Shown here piece after piece: positions 19,007-26,439 of a stretch of 31,783 nucleotides of DNA. Within the stretch, counting starts at the first letter, position 1; every line of letters begins with the position of its first letter. Location of the stretch: positions 1-31,783 of IMG/VR virus record IMGVR_UViG_3300031772_000178. One strand, given 5' to 3'. This DNA is from a virus. A program made the translations under genes and the position numbers. The notes below the pieces were generated by a model. It worked only from the letters and a program-made list of their open reading frames with translations. It did no database searches and had not been told where the DNA came from.

Positions 19007-20221
19007 TTAATAATACCATTTGTTGATGAAGCCCTCTGTTGGTCCCCATGTTGGTCCGCTGCTGGCAATATCCACTCCGACGGCCGCGGCCAAGTCATCA
19101 CGTTTGTATTGAATGAAGTCCACCGCATGTCCATTGTATTGGTTTTGACCAGGGTTCTTACGAATATGTCCCCAATTGGGGTCTTTCCCGTGCAACACGC
19201 GCACGCACTCCTCAGTGAACGCACCGCGTCCCATCGGATTGGTTCGGTCAAATTCGTCACCTTGGTCAAATATCCAGGCTTTCGACGCAAAGATGACCTG
19301 TATCGTTGCACTTTCATTGGGCGGCTCAAATGCAGATCCGCCTCCATTGTCTGATCCGCTGTCTCCTGTGTTGACACCACTCTCCGTGACTTCTGTGGCG
19401 GTCTTGGGTGCCAACTTCGCCTGACGTGCTTGTGCGATCCGCAGGTCGCTGGTAATCAGAGCCAAGGCCGCTGCATTCTCACGCAGGGCTTGAGCCGCGT
19501 CTTCACCGGTCAAGGTCGTAACGTAATAAAGACCGGTATGGAAAACATCAGCAAAGTCTTTCGTCTGCACCAGTTCTCTGAGTGATGTTGGAGAAAACGA
19601 GACATGAATCCACGGCTGCTGGTCCCCCACATTGGTCCAATTCAAGATAAGTTGATCGAAATTGAGACTCTTTTGGATGTAGTCTGCGACTTCGTAGATA
19701 AGCTGGGGTGTTTGGTTGCGAATTTGCAAATCAACCGCTTCCCCCAATTCATGTTGGCCCACGCCCGTGTTCATCCGACGAAAGCCTCCGATAATGACGA
19801 TACCAGGATACTTGTCTTTCAGCGGTTGCAGCACGTTGACGCACAACAACGAGAGACGATAGAGGATGTCGTCCTCAAGGAGCCCCAATTGCGCGACAAT
19901 CGCGCCTGAGGGGTACTTGAACGCCACCCCTGTCCCTAGTGTGCCCGCATCGCCCGACGCGCCTACCTCAAAGGGTGTCCCGTCAGCGAGAATGCGAAAT
20001 TCCCAATAGTCATTCCATCCAATGCGCTCCACATTGTCAGAATAGATGTCATAGGTGGTCCCTTTGCGCACCCAATAATCCAAGTCGGCCGCACTCGGTT
20101 CATAGGGCGGGATCGATTTCTCGGCATACGTCGCCGTGACGCGCGCCCGTATGTAATCGGGATCGATATTCCCAGGGTTCGGTAATTCACTCAGAACGGG
20201 AAAAACAGGAATGCGTGCCAT
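19007..20221 (-). CDS. M15-type peptidase, baseplate hub-associated
   Basis: The 404-residue product has a central GGFRRMNTGVGQHELGEAVDL segment: His157 and Asp164 in HxxGxAxD form the zinc-binding signature of peptidase family M15 (D,D-carboxypeptidases and L-Ala-D-Glu endolysins), with a likely third ligand at His206 in PWIHV. It probably cuts peptidoglycan cross-links or stems. After a low-complexity Gly/Ser/Asp linker (about residues 280-305) comes a C-terminal domain ending in QNQYNGHAVDFIQYK and WGPTEGF, also seen in other phage and bacterial proteins, of unknown role. The ATG at 20221 overlaps the stop of the needle gene (TAATG); an in-frame GTG at 20233 is a weaker start. Its place after the gp5 pieces suggests it takes over the job of the T4 gp5 lysozyme domain at the spike; that is inference. 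Confidence 0.8.
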   Translation of the reverse strand: MARIPVFPVLSELPNPGNIDPDYIRARVTATYAEKSIPPYEPSAADLDYWVRKGTTYDIYSDNVERIGWNDYWEFRILADGTPFEVGASGDAGTLGTGVAFKYPSGAIVAQLGLLEDDILYRLSLLCVNVLQPLKDKYPGIVIIGGFRRMNTGVGQHELGEAVDLQIRNQTPQLIYEVADYIQKSLNFDQLILNWTNVGDQQPWIHVSFSPTSLRELVQTKDFADVFHTGLYYVTTLTGEDAAQALRENAAALALITSDLRIAQARQAKLAPKTATEVTESGVNTGDSGSDNGGGSAFEPPNESATIQVIFASKAWIFDQGDEFDRTNPMGRGAFTEECVRVLHGKDPNWGHIRKNPGQNQYNGHAVDFIQYKRDDLAAAVGVDIASSGPTWGPTEGFINKWYY

Positions 20222-22053
20222 TATTGTTGCCACGGAGACTGGAAGGGATCATTCGGATCGGGCGTCGGAGTCGGGTCGGTTTCCGAGTTCCGCAGACGGG
20301 GCGCGGGCAGCGGTATAGACATGTCCTCGGCCATGACAGTGGCATGAATATTGGTATCCACAAGCTCCGCAATGGTAAAGGACGTTCCACCCAACACATC
20401 CGTATTGGCATACGTGAATGTTCCCTTGTAATCATCGAAATTCAACAAGTCCACGGTCGGCTTCGTGCTCGGTGCCACGATGGGGCTCGTAAGCGTTGAC
20501 AGCGTTCCACCGAGTGCCTTGGGGTCGCTCGTCGTGGGCAAGTCCTCTAAGGTCTGCTGCAAGGCGATATGTGCCGTATAGTGTTCGAAGTTAGCCACTT
20601 CTTCGGGGGTGTCAAACAGTCGTATACGATAATTCGTGGCTTCAGGAGTTTTTGTCGCATACACAAACGGATTGGCAAGAGGACTTTCGGGGGGCACATC
20701 AAACGCCTCGCGCACGGGCGAGAAGCCCGCGACTCTTTGGCCATCGGGGGCCTTCGCCGCAGAGGCCTCATCGAAGGTCGGAAATTCTGCGTGTATGGCC
20801 GCGAGGTCGATCTTGGGTCCGAATTGTCCCGTGGGCGTCAGGCCTGAGAAGTACGGCATGATCCCACTTGGGAGCTTGATATACCGCAGATCGATTTTTA
20901 TCGCATCCGCTTTCACGGTGCCTTTGGCGTGGAGATTCACATTCTCAGCAAAGACGTTGAAATTTCCCTTCGCTTGGATGTTCACGTCTTGTTCGGATTG
21001 CACATGCACATTCTTCTTCGCGAAGATGGTAGCGTCTCCATCCACGGCGATGTGGCAATTCCCCGACACTTTGATAAACTGATCACCCATGGTCAAGAGA
21101 TAGCCATGCTTCATGTTCTTATAGACGACGGTTCCATCGGGATGCCATTCAATGAAGGACCCCGCGCGATGGAAGATGTGAATCCGTTCCGCACTCGGCG
21201 TATCGTCCCATTCCATCACATGGCCGGATTCCGTTTGTTGAACCTTGTTGTAGGGATATTGAGCACCGTAGGCCGACGCGGGTTCACTCCACGATCCCTT
21301 GTTCGTGGTATCCTTGAAGCGTTGGTTCACGACGGTGTTGATACTTGGGAGTGCCGCGACATGTGCAGCGGACAAGAGCCGTTGAAAGAATCCTGGTTTC
21401 CCTGTCGCGATATTGACGCCGCGCACGAGAAAGGATTGCTTGTCTTTATTGACGGCATCCGCTCGGCCCGCGGTGCCACCTTGTGCGAGCGCGGGTGTAG
21501 ACGGAGCATCGACCTGTTCCTCTTGAGGATTGGTCGTGCGCTTTGTTTTTTCTTCAACCTGCACACCACCGGCCGATCCTGCACCTTGGAATGCCGCACT
21601 GATGCGTGCCTTGAGACCCTGAAGCTGCTGCTTGCGCTGAATGAGAACTGCCTTGAAGGAGGCGGGCACCGATTGTCCTGGCGCCAGCGTCGAGAAATTG
21701 AAGAAATCCGCCGCACTCGGAAATGTGCTGGTGGGTGTCCGAAACAGGGCATCTTTTTGCACCACGTTGCCCTTGTTGAAGGCCGACTGGACCTTATCGA
21801 AATCCTTGAGCACCGTACTCAGCCCCGTCGAAAGCACCGAGAGTCCTGTTTTGAAGCCGAGCGTTTTCTTCAGGGACTCGCGCACCGCGCCCGTGATCTG
21901 CTTCGTGCTAGAGATGACACCTGGAATGGCATCTGCTCCCAGGCCCAGCTTCAGTGAATTCCCTGTGCTGAGCGTGCGCGCCGCGGGTTGCGCCGGCGCG
22001 AGCATGAGGTCGGTTGCAGAGCGTGTGTCTTTGAATCCGTCGTCTATAGCCAT
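20221..22053 (-). CDS. gp5: gp5-like central spike protein (needle beta-helix part, no lysozyme domain)
   Basis: Residues about 264-385 of this 610-residue protein match the gp5 C-terminal region: YPYNKVQQTESGHVMEWDD, ERIHIFHRAGSFIEWHPDG, VVYKNMKHGYLLTMGD, then short repeats with V-D-G and N-V-H spacing that build the trimeric beta-helix needle. That module pierces the outer membrane in T4. The N-terminal 260 residues are Ala/Ser/Lys-rich and show no lysozyme motifs. The C-terminus (about 390-610) is unassigned and ends in a Pro/Asp-rich tail. The OB-fold part of gp5 is a separate gene just upstream, 2 bases away and in another frame. The stop overlaps the peptidase start. Confidence 0.8.
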   Translation of the reverse strand: MAIDDGFKDTRSATDLMLAPAQPAARTLSTGNSLKLGLGADAIPGVISSTKQITGAVRESLKKTLGFKTGLSVLSTGLSTVLKDFDKVQSAFNKGNVVQKDALFRTPTSTFPSAADFFNFSTLAPGQSVPASFKAVLIQRKQQLQGLKARISAAFQGAGSAGGVQVEEKTKRTTNPQEEQVDAPSTPALAQGGTAGRADAVNKDKQSFLVRGVNIATGKPGFFQRLLSAAHVAALPSINTVVNQRFKDTTNKGSWSEPASAYGAQYPYNKVQQTESGHVMEWDDTPSAERIHIFHRAGSFIEWHPDGTVVYKNMKHGYLLTMGDQFIKVSGNCHIAVDGDATIFAKKNVHVQSEQDVNIQAKGNFNVFAENVNLHAKGTVKADAIKIDLRYIKLPSGIMPYFSGLTPTGQFGPKIDLAAIHAEFPTFDEASAAKAPDGQRVAGFSPVREAFDVPPESPLANPFVYATKTPEATNYRIRLFDTPEEVANFEHYTAHIALQQTLEDLPTTSDPKALGGTLSTLTSPIVAPSTKPTVDLLNFDDYKGTFTYANTDVLGGTSFTIAELVDTNIHATVMAEDMSIPLPAPRLRNSETDPTPTPDPNDPFQSPWQQ

Positions 22054-22055
22054 GG

Positions 22056-22358
22056 TTATGTTTGTGCGATAGCGGGAAGTACCCCAATGATGATGGGCTT
22101 CTGTGCAAGTTTTCCGTCAAAAAAGAATCCGACGACCCAATCTCCTTCCTTGAAATCGGCAAGCCCTTGCGAAGCCGTGATGGGGTTCAGTGGGTAGGCC
22201 CACGGAAGGTCTTGAGTCGATTGCACCTTCAGGTCAAAGTTGTGGTAGCCGAAAATGCGCACTTTGCAGCGCCCGACCTTCAGGGGGTCGGCACGGTCGA
22301 CGACCACGGCCATGAACCAAATGAATCCATCGGAACCGAGTTGAAACGATTGCGTCAT
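22056..22358 (-). CDS. gp5: gp5 N-terminal OB-fold domain as a separate 100-residue protein
   Basis: The whole protein corresponds to the gp5 OB-fold domain: GFIWFMAVVVDRADPLKVGR, VRIFGYHNFD, DLPWAYPL, FKEGDWVVGFFFDG and QKPIIIGVLP follow the pattern of the T4 gp5 N-terminus and VgrG-type spikes. In T4 this domain seats the spike on the gp27 ring. Here it is followed by a stop and the needle gene begins 2 bases later in a different frame. Its ATG overlaps the stop of the gp27-like gene (TAATG). The partner is therefore expected to be the gp27-like protein upstream. Confidence 0.87.
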   Translation of the reverse strand: MTQSFQLGSDGFIWFMAVVVDRADPLKVGRCKVRIFGYHNFDLKVQSTQDLPWAYPLNPITASQGLADFKEGDWVVGFFFDGKLAQKPIIIGVLPAIAQT

Positions 22359-23743
22359 TAGTCCTCACCTTTTGGAAACTCTACCAAGGGGCTTCCAAAC
22401 GAATCACGACAGGCTTCTAAGTGCATGAAATACGATAGGCTCGCCACACCGGTGCGCGTGAGTATGTGGCGCACAGATGTAATTAGGTGCGCGCCACTGT
22501 AGTAGCGCGACGGATTTGCTGGAATGGAGGATGTAGACGGCCCGATTGAATCTTCCAACGGACGGGATGACGGGTAATTGATGATCACGACGCTTCCCGC
22601 ACGGATGTCCGCCTGTCCTGGTAGTTCAATAGTGGTGCGTGCATGTCGTAACATTTTCACTTGACGATTTCGCTTTTCGATGGCACGGTATAGACGGTCT
22701 TGGTCGATGCGGTCTTGTGTGCTCTGGACGTATTTGGAATCTTTTGACCAATCCGAGGACGGGAGCACGAACAACTTCGCATTGACATTGACGACTCGGT
22801 CGAAATTCTTCGGATAGACGGGAAATTTGCTTAGGTGCGGAGATTCCTCAAACGTATCCGTGTAATTGGTATCCGTAAAGGCATACTTTCGCGCCAAAAA
22901 ATCCAAATGCAACACGCGCGAGCGTAAGACACCGCCAGCAATATCTTCCAGCACATTGAAAGACCGCTCCTGCGCCAAACGGATGATACTGTTGAAGGCC
23001 ACCGATTCATTGATCGTTTTGGCGTAACTGACGCCTCCCTCATTGACATTGAATATGGGTAGGACCGACACATCAGGCGGAGACAGCAGATTTCGGAGAC
23101 TGTTGAAGTGGAAACCCTCAAGCGTTTCATAGAACAAAAAGATGCTATCCTCTGCGGGATTCAAGGCGAGCAGGGTGAAGTAGTTGACCGCCGATAGTGG
23201 GGTATAATTTGGAATGATCGCATCGATCTTGAACGTCGTTTTTTCAATATCTGTCATGCGGTCGTTCGACACACCCATTTCTTCACTCAAAATACGTTGG
23301 ATGCCCTCCGAGCACGTCACGCCATTATATGATTTTTGCACCCGTCCCGAGACACTGGTGACAAATTCTGATGTGGCGATATCCACCGTGAACATGCGCT
23401 CCTCGTTCTTGGTAAATTCTTGGTCGCGAAGACCCACGACACGGAAGATGCGCCGAAATTCTTTGGGCGTCTTGTCACCCTGATCTACGGAGAACGCGAT
23501 CAAGATATACTCCACGCCCACGAATGGGAGATATTCAGGAAGTCCCACGGTATCGCTGAGGGTCAACGATCCCGACACCGTATCATCAAAGACGCTCTCG
23601 TAGAGGTCGATATTCACGATGTAGTTGCTGATATCCAGCCCCTTTATGGGCACGGTGCCCTGTGGCGAACGCTGCTCCATCCCAGGTGAATAGGCAACGC
23701 ACGCGAGGAGACGAACTTGGCGCGGACCGGCGGAAATAGCCAT
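22358..23743 (-). CDS. gp27: gp27-like baseplate hub subunit
   Basis: The 461-residue protein resembles the hub proteins of T4-like environmental phages. It has DISNYIVNIDLYESVFDDTV with GSLTLSD near residues 38-65, YNGVTCSEGIQRIL near 145, and a NYTPLSAVNYFTLLAL region followed by LFYETLEGFHFNSL near 180-215, the pattern shared by gp27/gpD-type hub rings. In T4 the gp27 trimer joins the tube to the gp5 spike. Order supports this: gp53 precedes it and the gp5 OB-fold gene follows with a 1-base overlap. It is somewhat longer than T4 gp27 (391). Confidence 0.75.
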   Translation of the reverse strand: MAISAGPRQVRLLACVAYSPGMEQRSPQGTVPIKGLDISNYIVNIDLYESVFDDTVSGSLTLSDTVGLPEYLPFVGVEYILIAFSVDQGDKTPKEFRRIFRVVGLRDQEFTKNEERMFTVDIATSEFVTSVSGRVQKSYNGVTCSEGIQRILSEEMGVSNDRMTDIEKTTFKIDAIIPNYTPLSAVNYFTLLALNPAEDSIFLFYETLEGFHFNSLRNLLSPPDVSVLPIFNVNEGGVSYAKTINESVAFNSIIRLAQERSFNVLEDIAGGVLRSRVLHLDFLARKYAFTDTNYTDTFEESPHLSKFPVYPKNFDRVVNVNAKLFVLPSSDWSKDSKYVQSTQDRIDQDRLYRAIEKRNRQVKMLRHARTTIELPGQADIRAGSVVIINYPSSRPLEDSIGPSTSSIPANPSRYYSGAHLITSVRHILTRTGVASLSYFMHLEACRDSFGSPLVEFPKGED

Positions 23744-24264
23744 TAGGTAAACAGTGTCGTCAATTCTTGTTGCAAAGCCGCGACAAATTGAGATGGGACG
23801 ACTTTGATTCGGCGCTTGGCATCATTCAGAAGAAGTTCTTCATCATATTGCGACGTGATGTTTCCGCGATTTTCATCAATCAAGGCCGCGTAGCTTAGGG
23901 CATCCACCACGACCCCATCCGTGCGGTGGTACACGTATAGGAGTTGTGCGGCCGCGGCGGACCCATATTTGCTCGTAATGTAGTCGTCAAAGTCTGCGGA
24001 ATCCAACGGCCAATCGGCAAGCGACATGATATTGTTCAGCAGGAGAAGAATCCACGTATATTTCGGACTCCCATATAGCCGTTCAGACACGTTGTCGGGA
24101 CGTTCCTCACCATTCACCTCATACTCGTAGATCACGGCAATGTTTTGCCGAAGCTTTTCGACAATTTTGGCGTGGGAGGTAATCTCCGTGAGCACCGCAT
24201 CAAATTGGGTGTTTCCCGATGTGAGCGTGTATTTCGATTCTGGAAAAAAGCGAAAGTAGTTCAT
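23743..24264 (-). CDS. gp53: Baseplate wedge subunit gp53
   Basis: The 173-residue protein shows the gp53 signature: IYEYEVNGEERPDNVSERLY and GSPKYTWILLLLNNI, followed by WPLDSADFDDYITSKYG. This is the same ERPxxxAxxLYGxPxYxWxxLLxN arrangement found in T4 gp53 and LysM-lacking relatives. gp53 is added last to the T4 wedge and links neighbouring wedges. It begins 3 bases after the gp48 stop, and its stop overlaps the hub gene start. Confidence 0.9.
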   Translation of the reverse strand: MNYFRFFPESKYTLTSGNTQFDAVLTEITSHAKIVEKLRQNIAVIYEYEVNGEERPDNVSERLYGSPKYTWILLLLNNIMSLADWPLDSADFDDYITSKYGSAAAAQLLYVYHRTDGVVVDALSYAALIDENRGNITSQYDEELLLNDAKRRIKVVPSQFVAALQQELTTLFT

Positions 24265-24267
24265 AGG

Positions 24268-25329
24268 TTACTTTTGGAGACGAGGATCTCTGAAGTTCTG
24301 GACTCCGCCACGAACAATTTCTGACGAGTCCCGACCCAACAGGCGAATTTCTTGAAATTCTAGAGACAAACGAGTGGACGCAGGATAGTATCCCCCGTCT
24401 TTTTCGATGAACGCCACCTTCGATTCTGACGAATTATCGATGGAGATGCTGCGAAGCACGGAGCGACCAATCGAATTAACGTGGTGGTCCGTGAGTTCAT
24501 TAAACTCGGAAAACATACGGATTTCAAATTCGTAGGGATAGCCAATGAGAAAGGTGGATGTATAGCTCCCATCGGGGGCCCCACCGTAGGATGGGAGCAT
24601 ATAGAAGCTGAAGAAAGACACGATGCTGTCAATGACGATGGCTTCCGCTTCGGAGCGGGGCACTAACAAAAAATCTAAACTGTGATGCCGATATTCCACG
24701 TTCCGAAAAAGGGTATCCGTGCGAGGGTTGATTGTTTTACCAAACGTGAGTTCAAGGGCGTCTTTCCCACCGGTGATCAGTGCTTCGGCTCCTGCTTGTA
24801 CGGCGCCTGCCAGTTTTGTTTTCCCCACTTCGACGAGGGTGCCGACCACCGCCTTGGCGGGTTCGATGAGACCGGTCAGGAACTCGCTAATATTCCATGA
24901 AGATCCTGCGGCAGCTTTTGTGAGCTGGTCGATGGGCTGGTCCTTGGCCGCTTTGATCGCCGCGAGTCCCCCTTCTAAAACGACGCCGGCCGCACCAAGT
25001 TGGGCCGCACTGTCAAAGGTCACTGCGGTCGACGTTTTGAGCGCCGATTCGGGAAGATACAACGCGACAGAGGCGAGGGTATCGTCTTTGTTCGATCCCC
25101 CTTCACCAAGGATCTGGTCTCGCAGAATGTGTCGGCCCGAGCGAGCTTCAAAGAGAATCCACTTTTCATACGGCCGTTGGCCGACGTTAGCAGGATAGCG
25201 ATGATGCTCGTTGCCCTGACCGAAAAACTGTTCAGTCGTGCCCTCACGCAGATTGGTGGATTCTGTGGTGTTGAGAAATGCCCCACCCTTGAGTTTTCCC
25301 TCTGAGATAAAGCTTCTGTCTATAGGCAT
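24268..25329 (-). CDS. gp48: Baseplate tail tube cap gp48
   Basis: Starting at the ATG at 25329 the product has 353 residues, close to T4 gp48 (364). The C-terminal half carries tube-like features: YRHHSLDFLLVPRSEAEA, IVSFFSFYMLPSYGG, IGYPYEFEIRMFS, SIGRSVLRSISIDN and RLSLEFQEIRLLGRD. gp48 sits on the hub and is the platform for tail tube growth. The N-terminal half includes an Ala/Lys-rich stretch (about residues 110-190) not assigned to any domain. An in-frame ATG 36 bases further upstream is less likely because AGAGGT lies just before 25329. It is the first gene of the long minus-strand operon. Confidence 0.8.
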   Translation of the reverse strand: MPIDRSFISEGKLKGGAFLNTTESTNLREGTTEQFFGQGNEHHRYPANVGQRPYEKWILFEARSGRHILRDQILGEGGSNKDDTLASVALYLPESALKTSTAVTFDSAAQLGAAGVVLEGGLAAIKAAKDQPIDQLTKAAAGSSWNISEFLTGLIEPAKAVVGTLVEVGKTKLAGAVQAGAEALITGGKDALELTFGKTINPRTDTLFRNVEYRHHSLDFLLVPRSEAEAIVIDSIVSFFSFYMLPSYGGAPDGSYTSTFLIGYPYEFEIRMFSEFNELTDHHVNSIGRSVLRSISIDNSSESKVAFIEKDGGYYPASTRLSLEFQEIRLLGRDSSEIVRGGVQNFRDPRLQK

Positions 25330-25332
25330 GCG

Positions 25333-25338
25333 ACCTCT
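25333..25338 (-). promoter_or_regulatory. Ribosome binding site AGAGGT that fixes the gp48 start
   Basis: On the minus strand AGAGGT lies 3 bases before the ATG at 25329. This is slightly close but is the only good match nearby, and it favours 25329 over the upstream in-frame ATG at 25365. It overlaps, on the opposite strand, the CTAAATA motif of gp4. Confidence 0.6.
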
Positions 25339-25343
25339 AAATA
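25337..25343 (+). promoter_or_regulatory. Putative late promoter (CTAAATA) upstream of gp4
   Basis: CTAAATA lies in the 19-base divergent gap between gp48 and gp4, 5 bases before the gp4 ATG at 25349. It shares the TAAATA core of the T4 late element. If used like a T4 late promoter the transcript would start at or next to the ATG. Confidence 0.4.
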
Positions 25344-25348
25344 TCTGT

Positions 25349-25795
25349 ATGAGACGAAACAACACATTACAAGGAACTTACACGCCCAAGCACCCCGAAA
25401 AGTATCGTGGAGACAACAGCAACATTATTTATCGGAGTAGTTGGGAGAGACGTTTCATGGTATATTGCGATGACACTTCTGCCGTCCTCCATTGGGCCAG
25501 CGAAGAATTCCATATACCTTATGTGTCGCCGGTAGACGGTCGCGCCCATCGGTATTTTCCCGATTTCTATTTGGAAGTGTCTGGTAAAACAGGACTTCAG
25601 ACGATGGTCATCGAAATCAAGCCCGACCACCAGACAACTATGCCAAAGAAACGCAAGGAGACGCGCCGCTATATCACTGAAGTCGCGACGGTGGCCGTCA
25701 ATCACGCCAAATGGCAAGCTGCGGAAGCCTTCTGTAAAGCCCGTGGTTGGAAGTTTATGGTATTGACAGAGAAACACTTGGGGATCAAATATTAA
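25349..25795 (+). CDS. gp4: Head completion nuclease-like protein gp4
   Basis: From the ATG at 25349 the product has 148 residues, matching T4 gp4 (150). It shows YRGDNSNIIYRSSWERRFMV near residue 20, a HRYFPDFYLEV motif near 65, and VIEIKPDHQT near 85. The D in PDF and the ExK in EIK follow the PD-(D/E)xK nuclease pattern, and the family is annotated as head completion protein. It closes the filled head before tail joining in T4. Longer in-frame starts at 25328 and 25238 exist but would overlap gp48 and lack conserved residues. It is 1 base ahead of the next gene. Confidence 0.88.
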   Translation: MRRNNTLQGTYTPKHPEKYRGDNSNIIYRSSWERRFMVYCDDTSAVLHWASEEFHIPYVSPVDGRAHRYFPDFYLEVSGKTGLQTMVIEIKPDHQTTMPKKRKETRRYITEVATVAVNHAKWQAAEAFCKARGWKFMVLTEKHLGIKY

Positions 25796-25796
25796 A

Positions 25797-26423
25797 ATGC
25801 CAATCACCAATGTGTATGACACGCTTCGGCAGCGAATTGAAAAATCCAATGGACTGATGCAGCACGAGCGCGATGCCTGGCTGTTTTTCAAAACATACCA
25901 GACCGAACTTTCGCGCTGGCAGAGTGCGATCAGAAGCAAAGCTGATTGGAGTACCCTAAGCAAAGGCACCTACTCGAAGCGGCTTGTGGGCGCCGGCGCT
26001 GCTCAGCCAGGCCAATTCTATTTCTTTCTCTACGACCCCAAACTTCGTCGAGAGCTACCCTATTATGATGCGTTTCCTTTGGTATTAGTGCTGGATACGG
26101 GGCCTGGCTGGTTCTTTGGGATGAACTTGCATTATCTCAACTACGAGTCTCGCGCACGGCTCTTTGATGCGCTGTATCCGTCCACAACCAGCAAAACGGA
26201 TTCACTCAAATCGCGGATGCGCATCACGTATGACATTCTGCAATCCTCTACCAATCCCATGATCTCTAGTTTCTTCCGTCCCTGTCTAAAACGGTATCTA
26301 ACCAGCCACCTCCAGACGCCGTTGTTGCAGGTCGGCTCGGATAGCTGGCACCTCGCATTGTTTCTTCCTGTGGACATGTTCAAGAAGAAGACCAATCGCT
26401 ATGTGTGGAGCGGTGGCGTATAG
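25797..26423 (+). CDS. Conserved T4-like phage protein, 208 residues, unknown role
   Basis: I do not recognise a T4 gene number. The sequence looks conserved and globular: an N-terminal helical region with Arg, Lys and Trp, then PGQFYFFLYDPKLRRELPYYDAFPLVLVL near residues 75-105, GWFFGMNLHYL near 110, and a C-terminal KRYLTSHLQ, WHLALFLPVDMFKK and VWSGGV. I recall similar LPYxDxxPLVL proteins beside structural genes in environmental T4-like phages, but cannot give the name with confidence. Its place between gp4 and the gp54-like gene suggests a virion, head-closure or neck role. It starts 1 base after the gp4 stop. Confidence 0.8.
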   Translation: MPITNVYDTLRQRIEKSNGLMQHERDAWLFFKTYQTELSRWQSAIRSKADWSTLSKGTYSKRLVGAGAAQPGQFYFFLYDPKLRRELPYYDAFPLVLVLDTGPGWFFGMNLHYLNYESRARLFDALYPSTTSKTDSLKSRMRITYDILQSSTNPMISSFFRPCLKRYLTSHLQTPLLQVGSDSWHLALFLPVDMFKKKTNRYVWSGGV

Positions 26424-26426
26424 CGG

Positions 26427-26433
26427 CTAAATA
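26427..26433 (+). promoter_or_regulatory. Putative late promoter (CTAAATA) upstream of the gp54-like gene
   Basis: The 16-base gap before the gp54-like gene contains CGGCTAAATA, 6 bases before the ATG at 26440. No Shine-Dalgarno sequence is visible in the gap. The 10-mer CGGCTAAATA also occurs upstream of gp25 on the other strand. Confidence 0.45.
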
Positions 26434-26439
26434 GTCAGT

